Positions 1-5,546 of a stretch of DNA of 5,546 nucleotides are shown here, piece after piece (position 1 is the stretch's first letter; every line of letters starts with the position of its first letter). The DNA is from JABSSA01 sp039975755. GTDB taxonomy: Bacteria; Pseudomonadota; Alphaproteobacteria; Rhodobacterales; Rhodobacteraceae. Under the pieces are notes generated by a model. The model was not told where the DNA came from. It ran no database searches and was given only the letters and a program-made list of their open reading frames with translations. Location of the stretch: assembly GCA_039975755.1 (NCBI GenBank), contig JBDWGM010000128.1, positions 1-5,546 of the forward strand, read 5' to 3'. The position numbers and the translations under genes were made by a program.

Positions 1-887
1 ATTGCTGTAGCGGACCCTGAGGTCACGACACCACGATTGTCTTGATCGCCTTCACGCCACACGGCGTCCCAACCACCTAGATCGGACCAGCCCGCGGAAA
101 AAGGCACAACCGAAAGCCCCGTGCTGCGCTCCATGATGGCGTAGTCAATGGAAATGTCTTCTGCTTCGCTCCAAGGTTCTGGGGCCAGACGAAGAAACCC
201 CAAGTCACTTTTTGCCTCTGTAACCGCTTGTCCTACGGCGGCCATCAGGTCAGGCGCCAAAGCGTGGAAGGCATCAAGAATGGTGCGGACAGAGAACAAG
301 AAAATACCTGCATTCCACAGGTACATGCCTGAAGCCACCATTTCTTCGGCACGTGCTGCATCAGGTTTTTCAACAAAGCGCTTGAGAGCAAGCGCGCGGT
401 CGCTAGGCTCTTCGGAAAGCTCCAGATAGCCATATCCCGTTTCACCATGGGTGGGCGTAATACCGAAGGTGACGATTTGCCCGTTTCGAGCGGCTTCGGT
501 TCCTTTATCCACGGCGTTACGGAAGGCATCCGGATCCGGGATCACATGATCGGAGGGTGCGATCAGCATTAAGGCGTCAGGGCTGGTTTGCTCAAGGTAA
601 AGCGCTGCGGCAAGGATGGCGGGGGCTGTGTTGCGGCCTTCAGGCTCAATCAGAACCGCACTAGGGTCAATCCCCACTTCGGCAAGCTGCTCGGTGACAA
701 TGAAGCGAAAATCGGAATTCGTCAGCACCAGAGGTTTGTCATAACCCTCACCAGATAAACGCTCGGCAGAGGCCTGAAAGAGCGTTTGGTCACCAACCAA
801 AGGTACAAACTGTTTGGGGTAGGATTTGCGCGAAAGGGGCCAAAGCCGGGTGCCGGAACCGCCACAGAGAAGGATAGGGGTGATCAT
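1..887 (-). CDS. manC: Mannose-1-phosphate guanylyltransferase (GDP-mannose pyrophosphorylase), partial, C-terminus off the left edge
   Basis: This cytoplasmic enzyme makes GDP-mannose from mannose-1-phosphate and GTP, the entry point to GDP-mannose and GDP-fucose derived glycans. The frame is open from an ATG at 887-885 to the left edge, giving 295 complete codons. The nucleotide-binding signature GGSGTRLWPLSR lies at residues 9-20, followed by PKQF at 24-27. Further family motifs are SDH at 112-114, FVEKPD at 171-176 (the Lys of EKP is the sugar-phosphate contact in this family), WNAGIF at 191-196, DYAIME at 248-253 and SDLGGWDAVW at 268-277. This is essentially the whole nucleotidyltransferase domain. 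Family members often run to about 470 residues with a C-terminal cupin (phosphomannose isomerase-like) domain, so whether this one is bifunctional cannot be seen. The start is supported by an AAGGA ribosome site. It lies 52 bp downstream of fcl, probably in the same operon. The family call is very secure; ManC is favoured over glucose-type paralogues by the motifs and the fcl neighbour. Confidence 0.95.
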   Translation of the reverse strand, partial: MITPILLCGGSGTRLWPLSRKSYPKQFVPLVGDQTLFQASAERLSGEGYDKPLVLTNSDFRFIVTEQLAEVGIDPSAVLIEPEGRNTAPAILAAALYLEQTSPDALMLIAPSDHVIPDPDAFRNAVDKGTEAARNGQIVTFGITPTHGETGYGYLELSEEPSDRALALKRFVEKPDAARAEEMVASGMYLWNAGIFLFSVRTILDAFHALAPDLMAAVGQAVTEAKSDLGFLRLAPEPWSEAEDISIDYAIMERSTGLSVVPFSAGWSDLGGWDAVWREGDQDNRGVVTSGSATA

Positions 888-939
888 GAATATGGTCCTT
901 GAGGTTTAAGGCTTGTTTCTAATTGGGGTGGACAAGGCG
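888..939 (-). other. fcl-manC spacer, no terminator seen
   Basis: This 52-base spacer contains the manC ribosome site and no evident GC-rich hairpin followed by a T-run on the minus strand. This supports transcription of fcl and manC as one unit. Confidence 0.5.
896..900 (-). promoter_or_regulatory. Ribosome binding site of manC
   Basis: On the minus strand AAGGA lies 8 bases before the ATG at 887. It fixes this ATG as the start, and the GGSGTR signature follows within ten residues, as is normal for the family. Confidence 0.7.
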
Positions 940-1899
940 TTAGAGACGCAAAGCCTCTACGTCTTGCTGAAGAAACCATTGATAGGTGGCTTCAATGCCG
1001 TCGCGGAGGTTTATTTTTGCGTCCCATCCGAGGCGAGATAGCCGGCTAACATCCATCAGCTTGCGCATTGTCCCATCCGGTTTTGTAGGGTCTGTCAGGA
1101 TTTCGCCTTCGAAACCTATAGTGTGAGCAACAATCTGAGAAAGTTCCAGGATGGACACATCTGTTCCCGTGCCAACATTGATATGGCTTAGCATGGGGTC
1201 GGTTTCGCGGTCATAGACATCGCGGGGTAGGTTCATCACAAACAGAGACGCCTCAGCCATGTCATCTACATGCAGAAATTCGCGCTTTGGTGTGCCAGAG
1301 CCCCAGATCGTGACAGACGGTGTATTTTGTATTTTTGCTTCGTGAAACCGTCGAATGAGTGCGGGAAGCACATGGGAGTTATTGGGATGAAAGTTATCAC
1401 CGGGCCCATAGAGGTTGGTGGGCATCACAGAGCGGTAGTCAACACCATGCTGTCGGTTATAGCTTTCGCACAGTTTGATGCCTGCGATTTTAGCAATGGC
1501 ATAGGGCTCATTGGTGGGCTCCAACACGCCCGTCAGCAGCGCGTCCTCGGCCATCGGCTGTGGCGCTGCTTTGGGATAGATACAAGACGAGCCCAGTTGT
1601 AGCAGCTTGCTTACGCCCGAGGCGAAAGCTTCATGGATAACATTTGCCTCTATCATGATGTTTTTGTAGATGAAATCGGCGGGATAGGTGTTGTTGGCAT
1701 GGATACCGCCGACCTTCGCCGCTGCCAGAATAACTGCATCGGGACGTTCTTCATTGAAGAAATCGCGAACATGAGCTTGATTTGTAAGGTCAAGATCAGT
1801 TGATGTCCGCATGATGATATCTGTTTTGCCGGTTTTGCGCAGGCGTTTTAAGATCGCCCCACCCACCATGCCGCGGTGACCTGCTAAAAATATTTTCAT
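940..1899 (-). CDS. fcl: GDP-L-fucose synthase (GDP-4-keto-6-deoxy-D-mannose 3,5-epimerase/4-reductase)
   Basis: This cytoplasmic short-chain dehydrogenase/reductase carries out the NADPH-dependent last step to GDP-L-fucose: epimerisation at C3 and C5 followed by reduction at C4. The 319-residue protein is complete and of normal length. The Rossmann motif GHRGMVG is at residues 7-13. The GSSCIYP block at 103-109 supplies Ser104 and the epimerase Cys106. The Tyr-x3-Lys pair is Tyr133/Lys137 in the EPYAIAK segment. His176 in NNSHVLPALIRRF matches the second epimerase acid/base. These correspond to E. coli Fcl Ser107, Cys109, Tyr136, Lys140 and His179 with a constant offset of three, so the catalytic set looks intact. 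PTNLYGPGDNFHP at 160-172 is also typical. It is the first gene of the leftward unit, with manC after it. The dehydratase gmd, which makes its substrate, is not adjacent. The symbol wcaG is also used. Confidence 0.96.
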   Translation of the reverse strand: MKIFLAGHRGMVGGAILKRLRKTGKTDIIMRTSTDLDLTNQAHVRDFFNEERPDAVILAAAKVGGIHANNTYPADFIYKNIMIEANVIHEAFASGVSKLLQLGSSCIYPKAAPQPMAEDALLTGVLEPTNEPYAIAKIAGIKLCESYNRQHGVDYRSVMPTNLYGPGDNFHPNNSHVLPALIRRFHEAKIQNTPSVTIWGSGTPKREFLHVDDMAEASLFVMNLPRDVYDRETDPMLSHINVGTGTDVSILELSQIVAHTIGFEGEILTDPTKPDGTMRKLMDVSRLSRLGWDAKINLRDGIEATYQWFLQQDVEALRL

Positions 1900-1903
1900 A
1901 GAA

Positions 1904-1908
1904 CTCTC
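1904..1908 (-). promoter_or_regulatory. Weak ribosome binding site of fcl
   Basis: GAGAG on the minus strand lies only 4 bases before the ATG at 1899, closer than usual. The start is nevertheless secure, because the Rossmann strand and GHRGMVG motif begin directly after the initiator methionine. Confidence 0.4.
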
Positions 1909-2000
1909 ACTAGGATGACTAATCTAAGAAATACCCAAGAACACGCTCGAATTCCATGGCCCATTATGCTTAATGGTGCGTAAGTTCATATATTACATAA

Positions 2001-2005
2001 AGAAG
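2001..2005 (+). promoter_or_regulatory. Weak, close-set ribosome binding site of the two-domain glycosyltransferase
   Basis: AGAAG is followed by only 4 bases before the ATG at 2010, so it is a poor Shine-Dalgarno match. If the TATATT at 1989-1994 were the real -10 box, the leader would be only about ten bases. No better start is obvious upstream. Confidence 0.3.
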
Positions 2006-2009
2006 TTCA

Positions 2010-4052
2010 ATGACTTTGAAGGTATCAAATTTTTGGCGAGACTTGGTTGCTGTCCAGACTGAGGGTGAGGCAGCTAAGCGAGAGCCTGTCCTGGAAAGGC
2101 TCCATCAGTTTATTCAAAGTGACGGCTCTGAGCTGCAGGCAAGCCGGGCTCGGATGTTGGACGAGACCCTTCAGGCTTTTCGAATCACTACCCCGTCTCT
2201 CGGTCAGGGCGAAAATGTAGAACCTGACTTTCTTGGCCCGATTGTGCCTACCGGCGAAGACGGTATTTCAGTTGTCACCTGTGCAATGAATAGAACGAAG
2301 AATTTGTTGTCAGCATTGAAGTCTTGGGTCGGTTTCGGAGAGATCTCCGAAATTGTCATTGTGGACTGGTCTTCTGATGTACCTATCGCGCAGAGTTTAA
2401 GTGATCATGGAATAGATGACCCCCGTATTCGCATTCTTCGGGTGGAAGGCGAGCCCCGTTGGATTCTGTCTTATGCGTTCAATGTAGGCTTCCGCGCTGC
2501 GCGCTACGACAAGATTCTCAAAGTTGACGCAGATCTTCTGTTGATGCCTGATTTTTTCGCACTCAACCCCCTGCCAGAACGCAGCTTTATAGCAGGGAAT
2601 TGGCGAACCGCGAAGCCTGACCAAGCCCATGTGAACGGGTTCTTCTTTGTTACTCGGGGAGTTTTAGCCAAAGTTGCTGGGTTTAATGAGTTCATCACGA
2701 CCTATGGATGGGATGACGATGACTTGTATCAGCGGTTGAACGATATCGGCGCCAAACGCATTGATGTGACCGGAGATACGATTCACCATCAGGAGCATAG
2801 TGATGCTGAACGCACTGGTACTCAGCACGAAATGCCAAGCACCGTTTTAGAAGAAATTACTTCCAGCACGATGTATTGTATTCGTCGAAACAGGTTCTTA
2901 GCAAATGTGATGCCCCTATGGAATCGAGATCGAGAACTCTTGCCCTTCAACATAATAGGTTCCCATAAGAAAGTTATAACGCTGAAACGCACCGGCCATA
3001 AACCGCACTCAGTCCCTGAAGCCATCTGGGAGGATGCTCAGCATTACGCGCTTGCAGAAATGGCCTCTTGGCGTTTTGGCCCGTCGGTTCTTTCGGTGCC
3101 ACGAAATGCCTTGTCGGGGCTACTTGATAGGCCAGCAGCAGATGTGCAGATAGATTTGATTTCAAGCACCGAGTTCAGCCCTGCAGCACCTCAAATTACT
3201 TCTCCACGCCCGCGGTTTTTCATCGATGCGCAACACGGTCTTGGGAACCGGATGCGTGCCATCGGTTCGGCCGCTGCGATTGCGGAAGCGACAGAGCGGG
3301 AATTGGTTGTCGTTTGGGAACCGGACCATCATTGCGAAGGCCGTATGTCGGATTTATTCGAATACAATGGCGCCTTGATCGAAGAGTCTTTCGCGCAAGA
3401 TGCCTGGGGAAAAGGTTGCATACTCTACAATTATATGGAGATTGAGCAAGATGCGCATAAGGATGCGCCACTGGATTTAAGCTGGGGCGGCGACATTTAT
3501 GCGCGCGCTGCGTATGTTTTGAATGCAGAGCCCTCTACTTGGGAACACGAAAACCGTTTCCTACGTGCACTCAAGCCAGTCGAATTTGTGCGTAATCTGG
3601 TAGCATCTGTGCGAACACCAAACGACGTGAGCGCCCATATCCGAATGGTGGGAGCGCCCGGTTCAGATGGCGCGAGTTACGACCGGGCGGATAACTGGAC
3701 TACCGATGGGCATGCTGCGATTAACTACTGGCGCGAGAAAAGCCATTATTCGCACTTTCTGTCTCGAATCGACTTATTGATTGGGAAAGGGAGGGCAGAC
3801 CGTGTCTTTGTTGCAGCCGATGCTCTCGAAACCTACGAGGTGTTTCATCAAGTCTACGGTGACCGGGTTGTCTACCTTGAGCGTGAGCTCTATGATCGGT
3901 CGTCTGAGCAATTGCAATATGCTCTAGCAGATGCGCTTTTGTTAGGACAAACTTCGTTGCTTCTTGGTTCGAACTGGAGTTCGTTTACTGAGTTGGCAAT
4001 GCGAATGACGCCCAACCCAGTGGAACTTGAAATAAGCGGTAAGGATTTTTGA
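2010..4052 (+). CDS. Two-domain glycosyltransferase: N-terminal GT2-like (GT-A) domain fused to a fucosyltransferase-like (GT-B) domain
   Basis: The 680-residue protein has no visible signal peptide or membrane helix and is probably cytoplasmic, building glycan on a lipid carrier. Residues 1-80 are a charged, mostly helical leader. Residues about 86-265 form a GT-A fold. They begin ISVVTCAMNR, carry a nucleotide-binding IVIVDWSS segment at 115-122 and the metal-binding DAD motif at 173-175, then GFFFVTR at 210-216. GWDDDDLYQRL at 233-243 resembles the acceptor/catalytic GW(E/D)DED motif of galactosyltransferase-type GT2/GT7 C-terminal regions, and paired His259/His260 follow. After a linker (about 280-400) the second domain starts with FFIDAQHGLGNRMRAIGSA (403-421). 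It continues with HIRMVG (543-548), VFVAADA (599-605) and DALLLGQTSLLLGSNWSSF (641-659). This is the motif order of the NodZ/FUT8/GT11-type fucosyltransferase superfamily, with Arg545 in the place of the GDP-binding Arg. The donor sugars are not readable from sequence, but the divergent fcl-manC operon makes GDP-fucose a plausible donor for the second domain. The gene heads a tight three-gene rightward unit. Confidence 0.82.
   Translation: MTLKVSNFWRDLVAVQTEGEAAKREPVLERLHQFIQSDGSELQASRARMLDETLQAFRITTPSLGQGENVEPDFLGPIVPTGEDGISVVTCAMNRTKNLLSALKSWVGFGEISEIVIVDWSSDVPIAQSLSDHGIDDPRIRILRVEGEPRWILSYAFNVGFRAARYDKILKVDADLLLMPDFFALNPLPERSFIAGNWRTAKPDQAHVNGFFFVTRGVLAKVAGFNEFITTYGWDDDDLYQRLNDIGAKRIDVTGDTIHHQEHSDAERTGTQHEMPSTVLEEITSSTMYCIRRNRFLANVMPLWNRDRELLPFNIIGSHKKVITLKRTGHKPHSVPEAIWEDAQHYALAEMASWRFGPSVLSVPRNALSGLLDRPAADVQIDLISSTEFSPAAPQITSPRPRFFIDAQHGLGNRMRAIGSAAAIAEATERELVVVWEPDHHCEGRMSDLFEYNGALIEESFAQDAWGKGCILYNYMEIEQDAHKDAPLDLSWGGDIYARAAYVLNAEPSTWEHENRFLRALKPVEFVRNLVASVRTPNDVSAHIRMVGAPGSDGASYDRADNWTTDGHAAINYWREKSHYSHFLSRIDLLIGKGRADRVFVAADALETYEVFHQVYGDRVVYLERELYDRSSEQLQYALADALLLGQTSLLLGSNWSSFTELAMRMTPNPVELEISGKDF
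4041..4045 (+). promoter_or_regulatory. Ribosome binding site that decides the start of the pyruvyl transferase gene
   Basis: AAGGA lies inside the last codons of the upstream gene. It is 9 bases before the ATG at 4055, 12 before the ATG at 4058 and only 3 before the in-frame TTG at 4049. The spacing favours 4055. Overlap of this site with the upstream coding sequence fits translational coupling. Confidence 0.6.
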
Positions 4053-4054
4053 GA

Positions 4055-5203
4055 ATGATGCAGAGTGAACTGCGTGGGGTAGCTTTGTCCGGAACTTTTG
4101 GGCATGTCCCAAACTTGCCATTCATGGACACCACTACTGCAATGCAAAAAGTAGGAAAGAACTGTGGCAATTTGGTGTTCCAATATGCTGCCGCAAAGCT
4201 GATAGGTGAGCCAATTCATCTAGTGGGGACGGATATTCCATGGGCGCCAGAAAAAATTAAAGATTCTTCACGTGTTTTGGTTATCCCATCGGCGAATTTT
4301 TTACGTGAAGGCTTTGATTTTTCAGGTTATGTTGATTTCTTGGAGCGTACAGATCTACCTTTGGTATTTTTGGGGCTGGGTGCACAAGCAGATGATTTCG
4401 AAAAAAAGAGCTTCGATTTTCATCCAAGCATATTGAGACTTCTTGACCTGATACGTGAACGAAGTCCAATGGTATCGATCCGAGGAGAGTTTACTGCAAG
4501 AGTCTTGGACAGCTTTGGTATCGATCGATTTGCAGTAACCGGCTGCCCATCAAACTTTATAAATCAGGCCCCAAACTTTCCCGAAATGATTGCGACCAAG
4601 CTAGCACAGCCTATGAGGTCTTTCATCACCCACGCTGATGAGCCTTGGCCGAAGAAGACGGTAAAAAAGGAAGTTGAAAAACGTTTGTTATCTTGGACGA
4701 ACATGGGCCGATCTATTATGGTTCAACAGTCAGTACCGAGTATGATCGAGTATTTAAGGCAAAATAATCCTTTCTCAACTGAGGAAATAGCCGAAACGTT
4801 CGAGAACAGCTTACACAAGACGCTTATGCCAGATAGCGACATAGAGGAATTTCGTGATTTCATCTCGGTAAAAATGCGAACCTACTATGCTGTTGATCAG
4901 TGGTTAGAAGATAGCAGTCATTTTGACTTCTCCATTGGTTTACGTTTGCATGGTAACATGGCCGCGTGGCAATCCGGCACTCCAGCCCTTTGGATTACTC
5001 ATGACTCCCGCACTGAAGAGCTTGTAGATACGATGGCGCTACCTTCTATTGGAATCCACGATTTCCTTGAAAATTGCGACACTGTTGAAGACGCTCGTGC
5101 TCGTTTAGAGTTTGATCCCGAAGCTTATCAGGAGCGCCGTACACACCTGCGCGGGTTAGTTAATGATGTTTTAGATACTGCAAATATTAAAGCAGCTTGC
5201 TGA
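4055..5203 (+). CDS. Polysaccharide pyruvyl transferase family protein
   Basis: The 382-residue protein resembles the polysaccharide pyruvyl transferase family (CsaB/WcaK/ExoV-like), whose members transfer pyruvate from phosphoenolpyruvate to sugars as a ketal, giving the glycan a negative charge. Counting from the ATG at 4055, it shows a GKNCGNLVFQYAAAKL segment (34-49), typical of the N-terminal G/N-rich loop of the family. It also has VLVIPSANF (74-82), PLVFLGLGAQ (102-111), VSIRGEFTARVLDSFGI (140-156), VTGCPSNF (161-168) and the C-terminal SIGLRLHGNMAAWQSGTPAL (293-312). The RLHG...A...G.P block is the family's hallmark. Between these halves lies a charged helical stretch (about 180-285). 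The length is normal. The ATG at 4055 is chosen because of the AAGGA at 4041-4045; a TTG at 4049 would add two residues and overlap the upstream stop by 4 bases. It starts 2 bases after the glycosyltransferase. The family call is firm; the exact substrate is unknown, and some members may transfer other groups. Confidence 0.85.
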   Translation: MMQSELRGVALSGTFGHVPNLPFMDTTTAMQKVGKNCGNLVFQYAAAKLIGEPIHLVGTDIPWAPEKIKDSSRVLVIPSANFLREGFDFSGYVDFLERTDLPLVFLGLGAQADDFEKKSFDFHPSILRLLDLIRERSPMVSIRGEFTARVLDSFGIDRFAVTGCPSNFINQAPNFPEMIATKLAQPMRSFITHADEPWPKKTVKKEVEKRLLSWTNMGRSIMVQQSVPSMIEYLRQNNPFSTEEIAETFENSLHKTLMPDSDIEEFRDFISVKMRTYYAVDQWLEDSSHFDFSIGLRLHGNMAAWQSGTPALWITHDSRTEELVDTMALPSIGIHDFLENCDTVEDARARLEFDPEAYQERRTHLRGLVNDVLDTANIKAAC

Positions 5204-5206
5204 TCC

Positions 5207-5546
5207 ATGAAGCTTAGCAACAGCAAGCCAGAATTAATTTTGCACCCGGGTTTTCCTAAGTGCGCAACATCAACAATCCAACGTCTTTTTGTCGTTGATA
5301 ATCATGCGCTTGGTCGCTTACTGAATGTCAGTTTCATTGGGCGAGACTTCAAACCAGATAATGGTTACCCAGAAGTCAGCATGCTGATGTATGATGTCGA
5401 AAAAGCACATGATTTTATTAGTACAGTGTCCTATCCTGCAGGAAAGTATTTCTTGTCTAATGAAGCGGTTTTTTCTCACCCGGAAACGATTTCATTACTC
5501 GCTGAACGCTTCCAAATTAGAAAATGCATTTTTACAATACGGTTCC
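5207..5546 (+). CDS. Sulfotransferase-like protein, N-terminal part, runs off the right edge
   Basis: An open frame starts at an ATG 3 bases after the stop of the pyruvyl transferase gene and continues to the window edge with 113 complete codons. Its N-terminus, ELILHPGFPKCATSTIQRLF (residues 9-28), has the form of the 5'-phosphosulfate-binding loop of PAPS-dependent sulfotransferases (hydrophobic strand, G-x-PK-x-(G/A)-T-(S/T)-T, then a helix). Residues 82-89 (FLSNEAVF) match the SSE-type segment common in bacterial carbohydrate sulfotransferases. The last visible residues, KCIFTIRF (106-113), are where the strand leading to the 3'-phosphate-binding Arg/Ser motif is expected. The family's second PAPS motif and the acceptor site lie outside the window. 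It would be a cytoplasmic enzyme adding sulfate to a glycan, in line with the preceding glycan-modifying gene. No good ribosome site is seen, so it may depend on translational coupling. The P-loop has Cys-Ala where Thr/Ser-Gly is common. Its codon and base use is the most AT-rich of the window. Confidence 0.75.
   Translation, partial: MKLSNSKPELILHPGFPKCATSTIQRLFVVDNHALGRLLNVSFIGRDFKPDNGYPEVSMLMYDVEKAHDFISTVSYPAGKYFLSNEAVFSHPETISLLAERFQIRKCIFTIRF

Larger units (their letters stand above)
1900..2009. promoter_or_regulatory. Divergent intergenic region, probable location of both promoters
   Basis: This is the only non-coding stretch of any size in the window, and the two units diverge from it, so both promoters are expected here unless the units are transcribed by read-through. 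It is more AT-rich than the coding sequence to its left. For the rightward unit the best -10 like string is TATATT at 1989-1994, with no convincing -35 box. For the leftward unit CATAAT on the minus strand (1968-1963) resembles a -10 box, also without a clear -35. I see no strong inverted repeat or known operator. The region's role is inferred from gene orientation; the individual boxes are weak guesses. Confidence 0.5.

Noticed and set aside
148..529. Open frames of about 93-94 codons on both strands (148-429 plus, 245-529 minus)
   Set aside because: Both overlap the well-supported manC frame, lack family motifs and have no independent ribosome site.
1270..1602. 110-codon plus-strand open frame
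   Set aside because: It lies entirely antisense inside fcl, whose catalytic residues are all in place; its translation has no recognisable features.
1954..1959. Short palindrome CCATGG in the divergent intergenic region, considered as an operator core
   Set aside because: The symmetry does not extend into the flanks, so there is no real operator-like inverted repeat.
3890..4219. 109-codon minus-strand open frame spanning the junction of the two rightward genes
   Set aside because: It is antisense to both genes, which carry clear family motifs on either side of the junction, so it is a chance frame.
4471..4526. The string GGTATCGATC occurs twice (4471-4480 and 4517-4526)
   Set aside because: Both copies are within coding sequence and encode unrelated parts of the protein; a 10-base direct repeat 46 bases apart is easily coincidental.
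5204..5206. A break between operons after the pyruvyl transferase gene
   Set aside because: Only three bases separate the stop from the next ATG, leaving no room for a terminator or promoter; co-transcription is far more likely.

Overview
The window is part of a surface-polysaccharide (capsule, exopolysaccharide or O-antigen type) biosynthesis locus from a Gram-negative bacterium. An alphaproteobacterium, perhaps a marine Rhodobacteraceae/roseobacter-like species, fits best. That rests on the feel of the proteins and the mixed, moderate GC content; no rRNA or other marker confirms it. Almost all the sequence is coding. There are no tRNA or rRNA genes, CRISPR arrays or recognisable insertion sequences.

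Layout. Two genes run leftwards: GDP-L-fucose synthase (fcl/wcaG, 1899-940) and then mannose-1-phosphate guanylyltransferase (manC, 887 to beyond the left edge). They form a probable operon with a 52-bp gap. A 109-110 bp intergenic region (1900-2009) separates them from three genes running rightwards. These are a large two-domain glycosyltransferase (2010-4052), a polysaccharide pyruvyl transferase family protein (4055-5203), and the start of a sulfotransferase-like protein (5207 to beyond the right edge). The three rightward genes are packed with 2-3 bp gaps and are probably co-transcribed and translationally coupled.

How the genes fit together. ManC makes GDP-mannose and Fcl performs the last step to GDP-L-fucose. 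The intermediate enzyme, GDP-mannose 4,6-dehydratase (Gmd), is not in the window. The first rightward gene joins an N-terminal GT-A (GT2-like) domain to a C-terminal domain that looks like the GT-B fucosyltransferase superfamily. This suggests that one polypeptide adds two successive sugars, one of them possibly L-fucose supplied by the divergent operon. The next two genes would add acidic groups, a pyruvate ketal and a sulfate ester. The inferred product is a fucose-containing, pyruvylated and sulfated glycan. This is inferred from gene families and neighbourhood, not demonstrated.

Composition falls from left to right: sampled 60-base lines are about 55-65% GC in manC/fcl, about 52% in the two-domain transferase, and about 33-43% in the last two genes. 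This is a common signature of a modular, horizontally assembled polysaccharide cluster.
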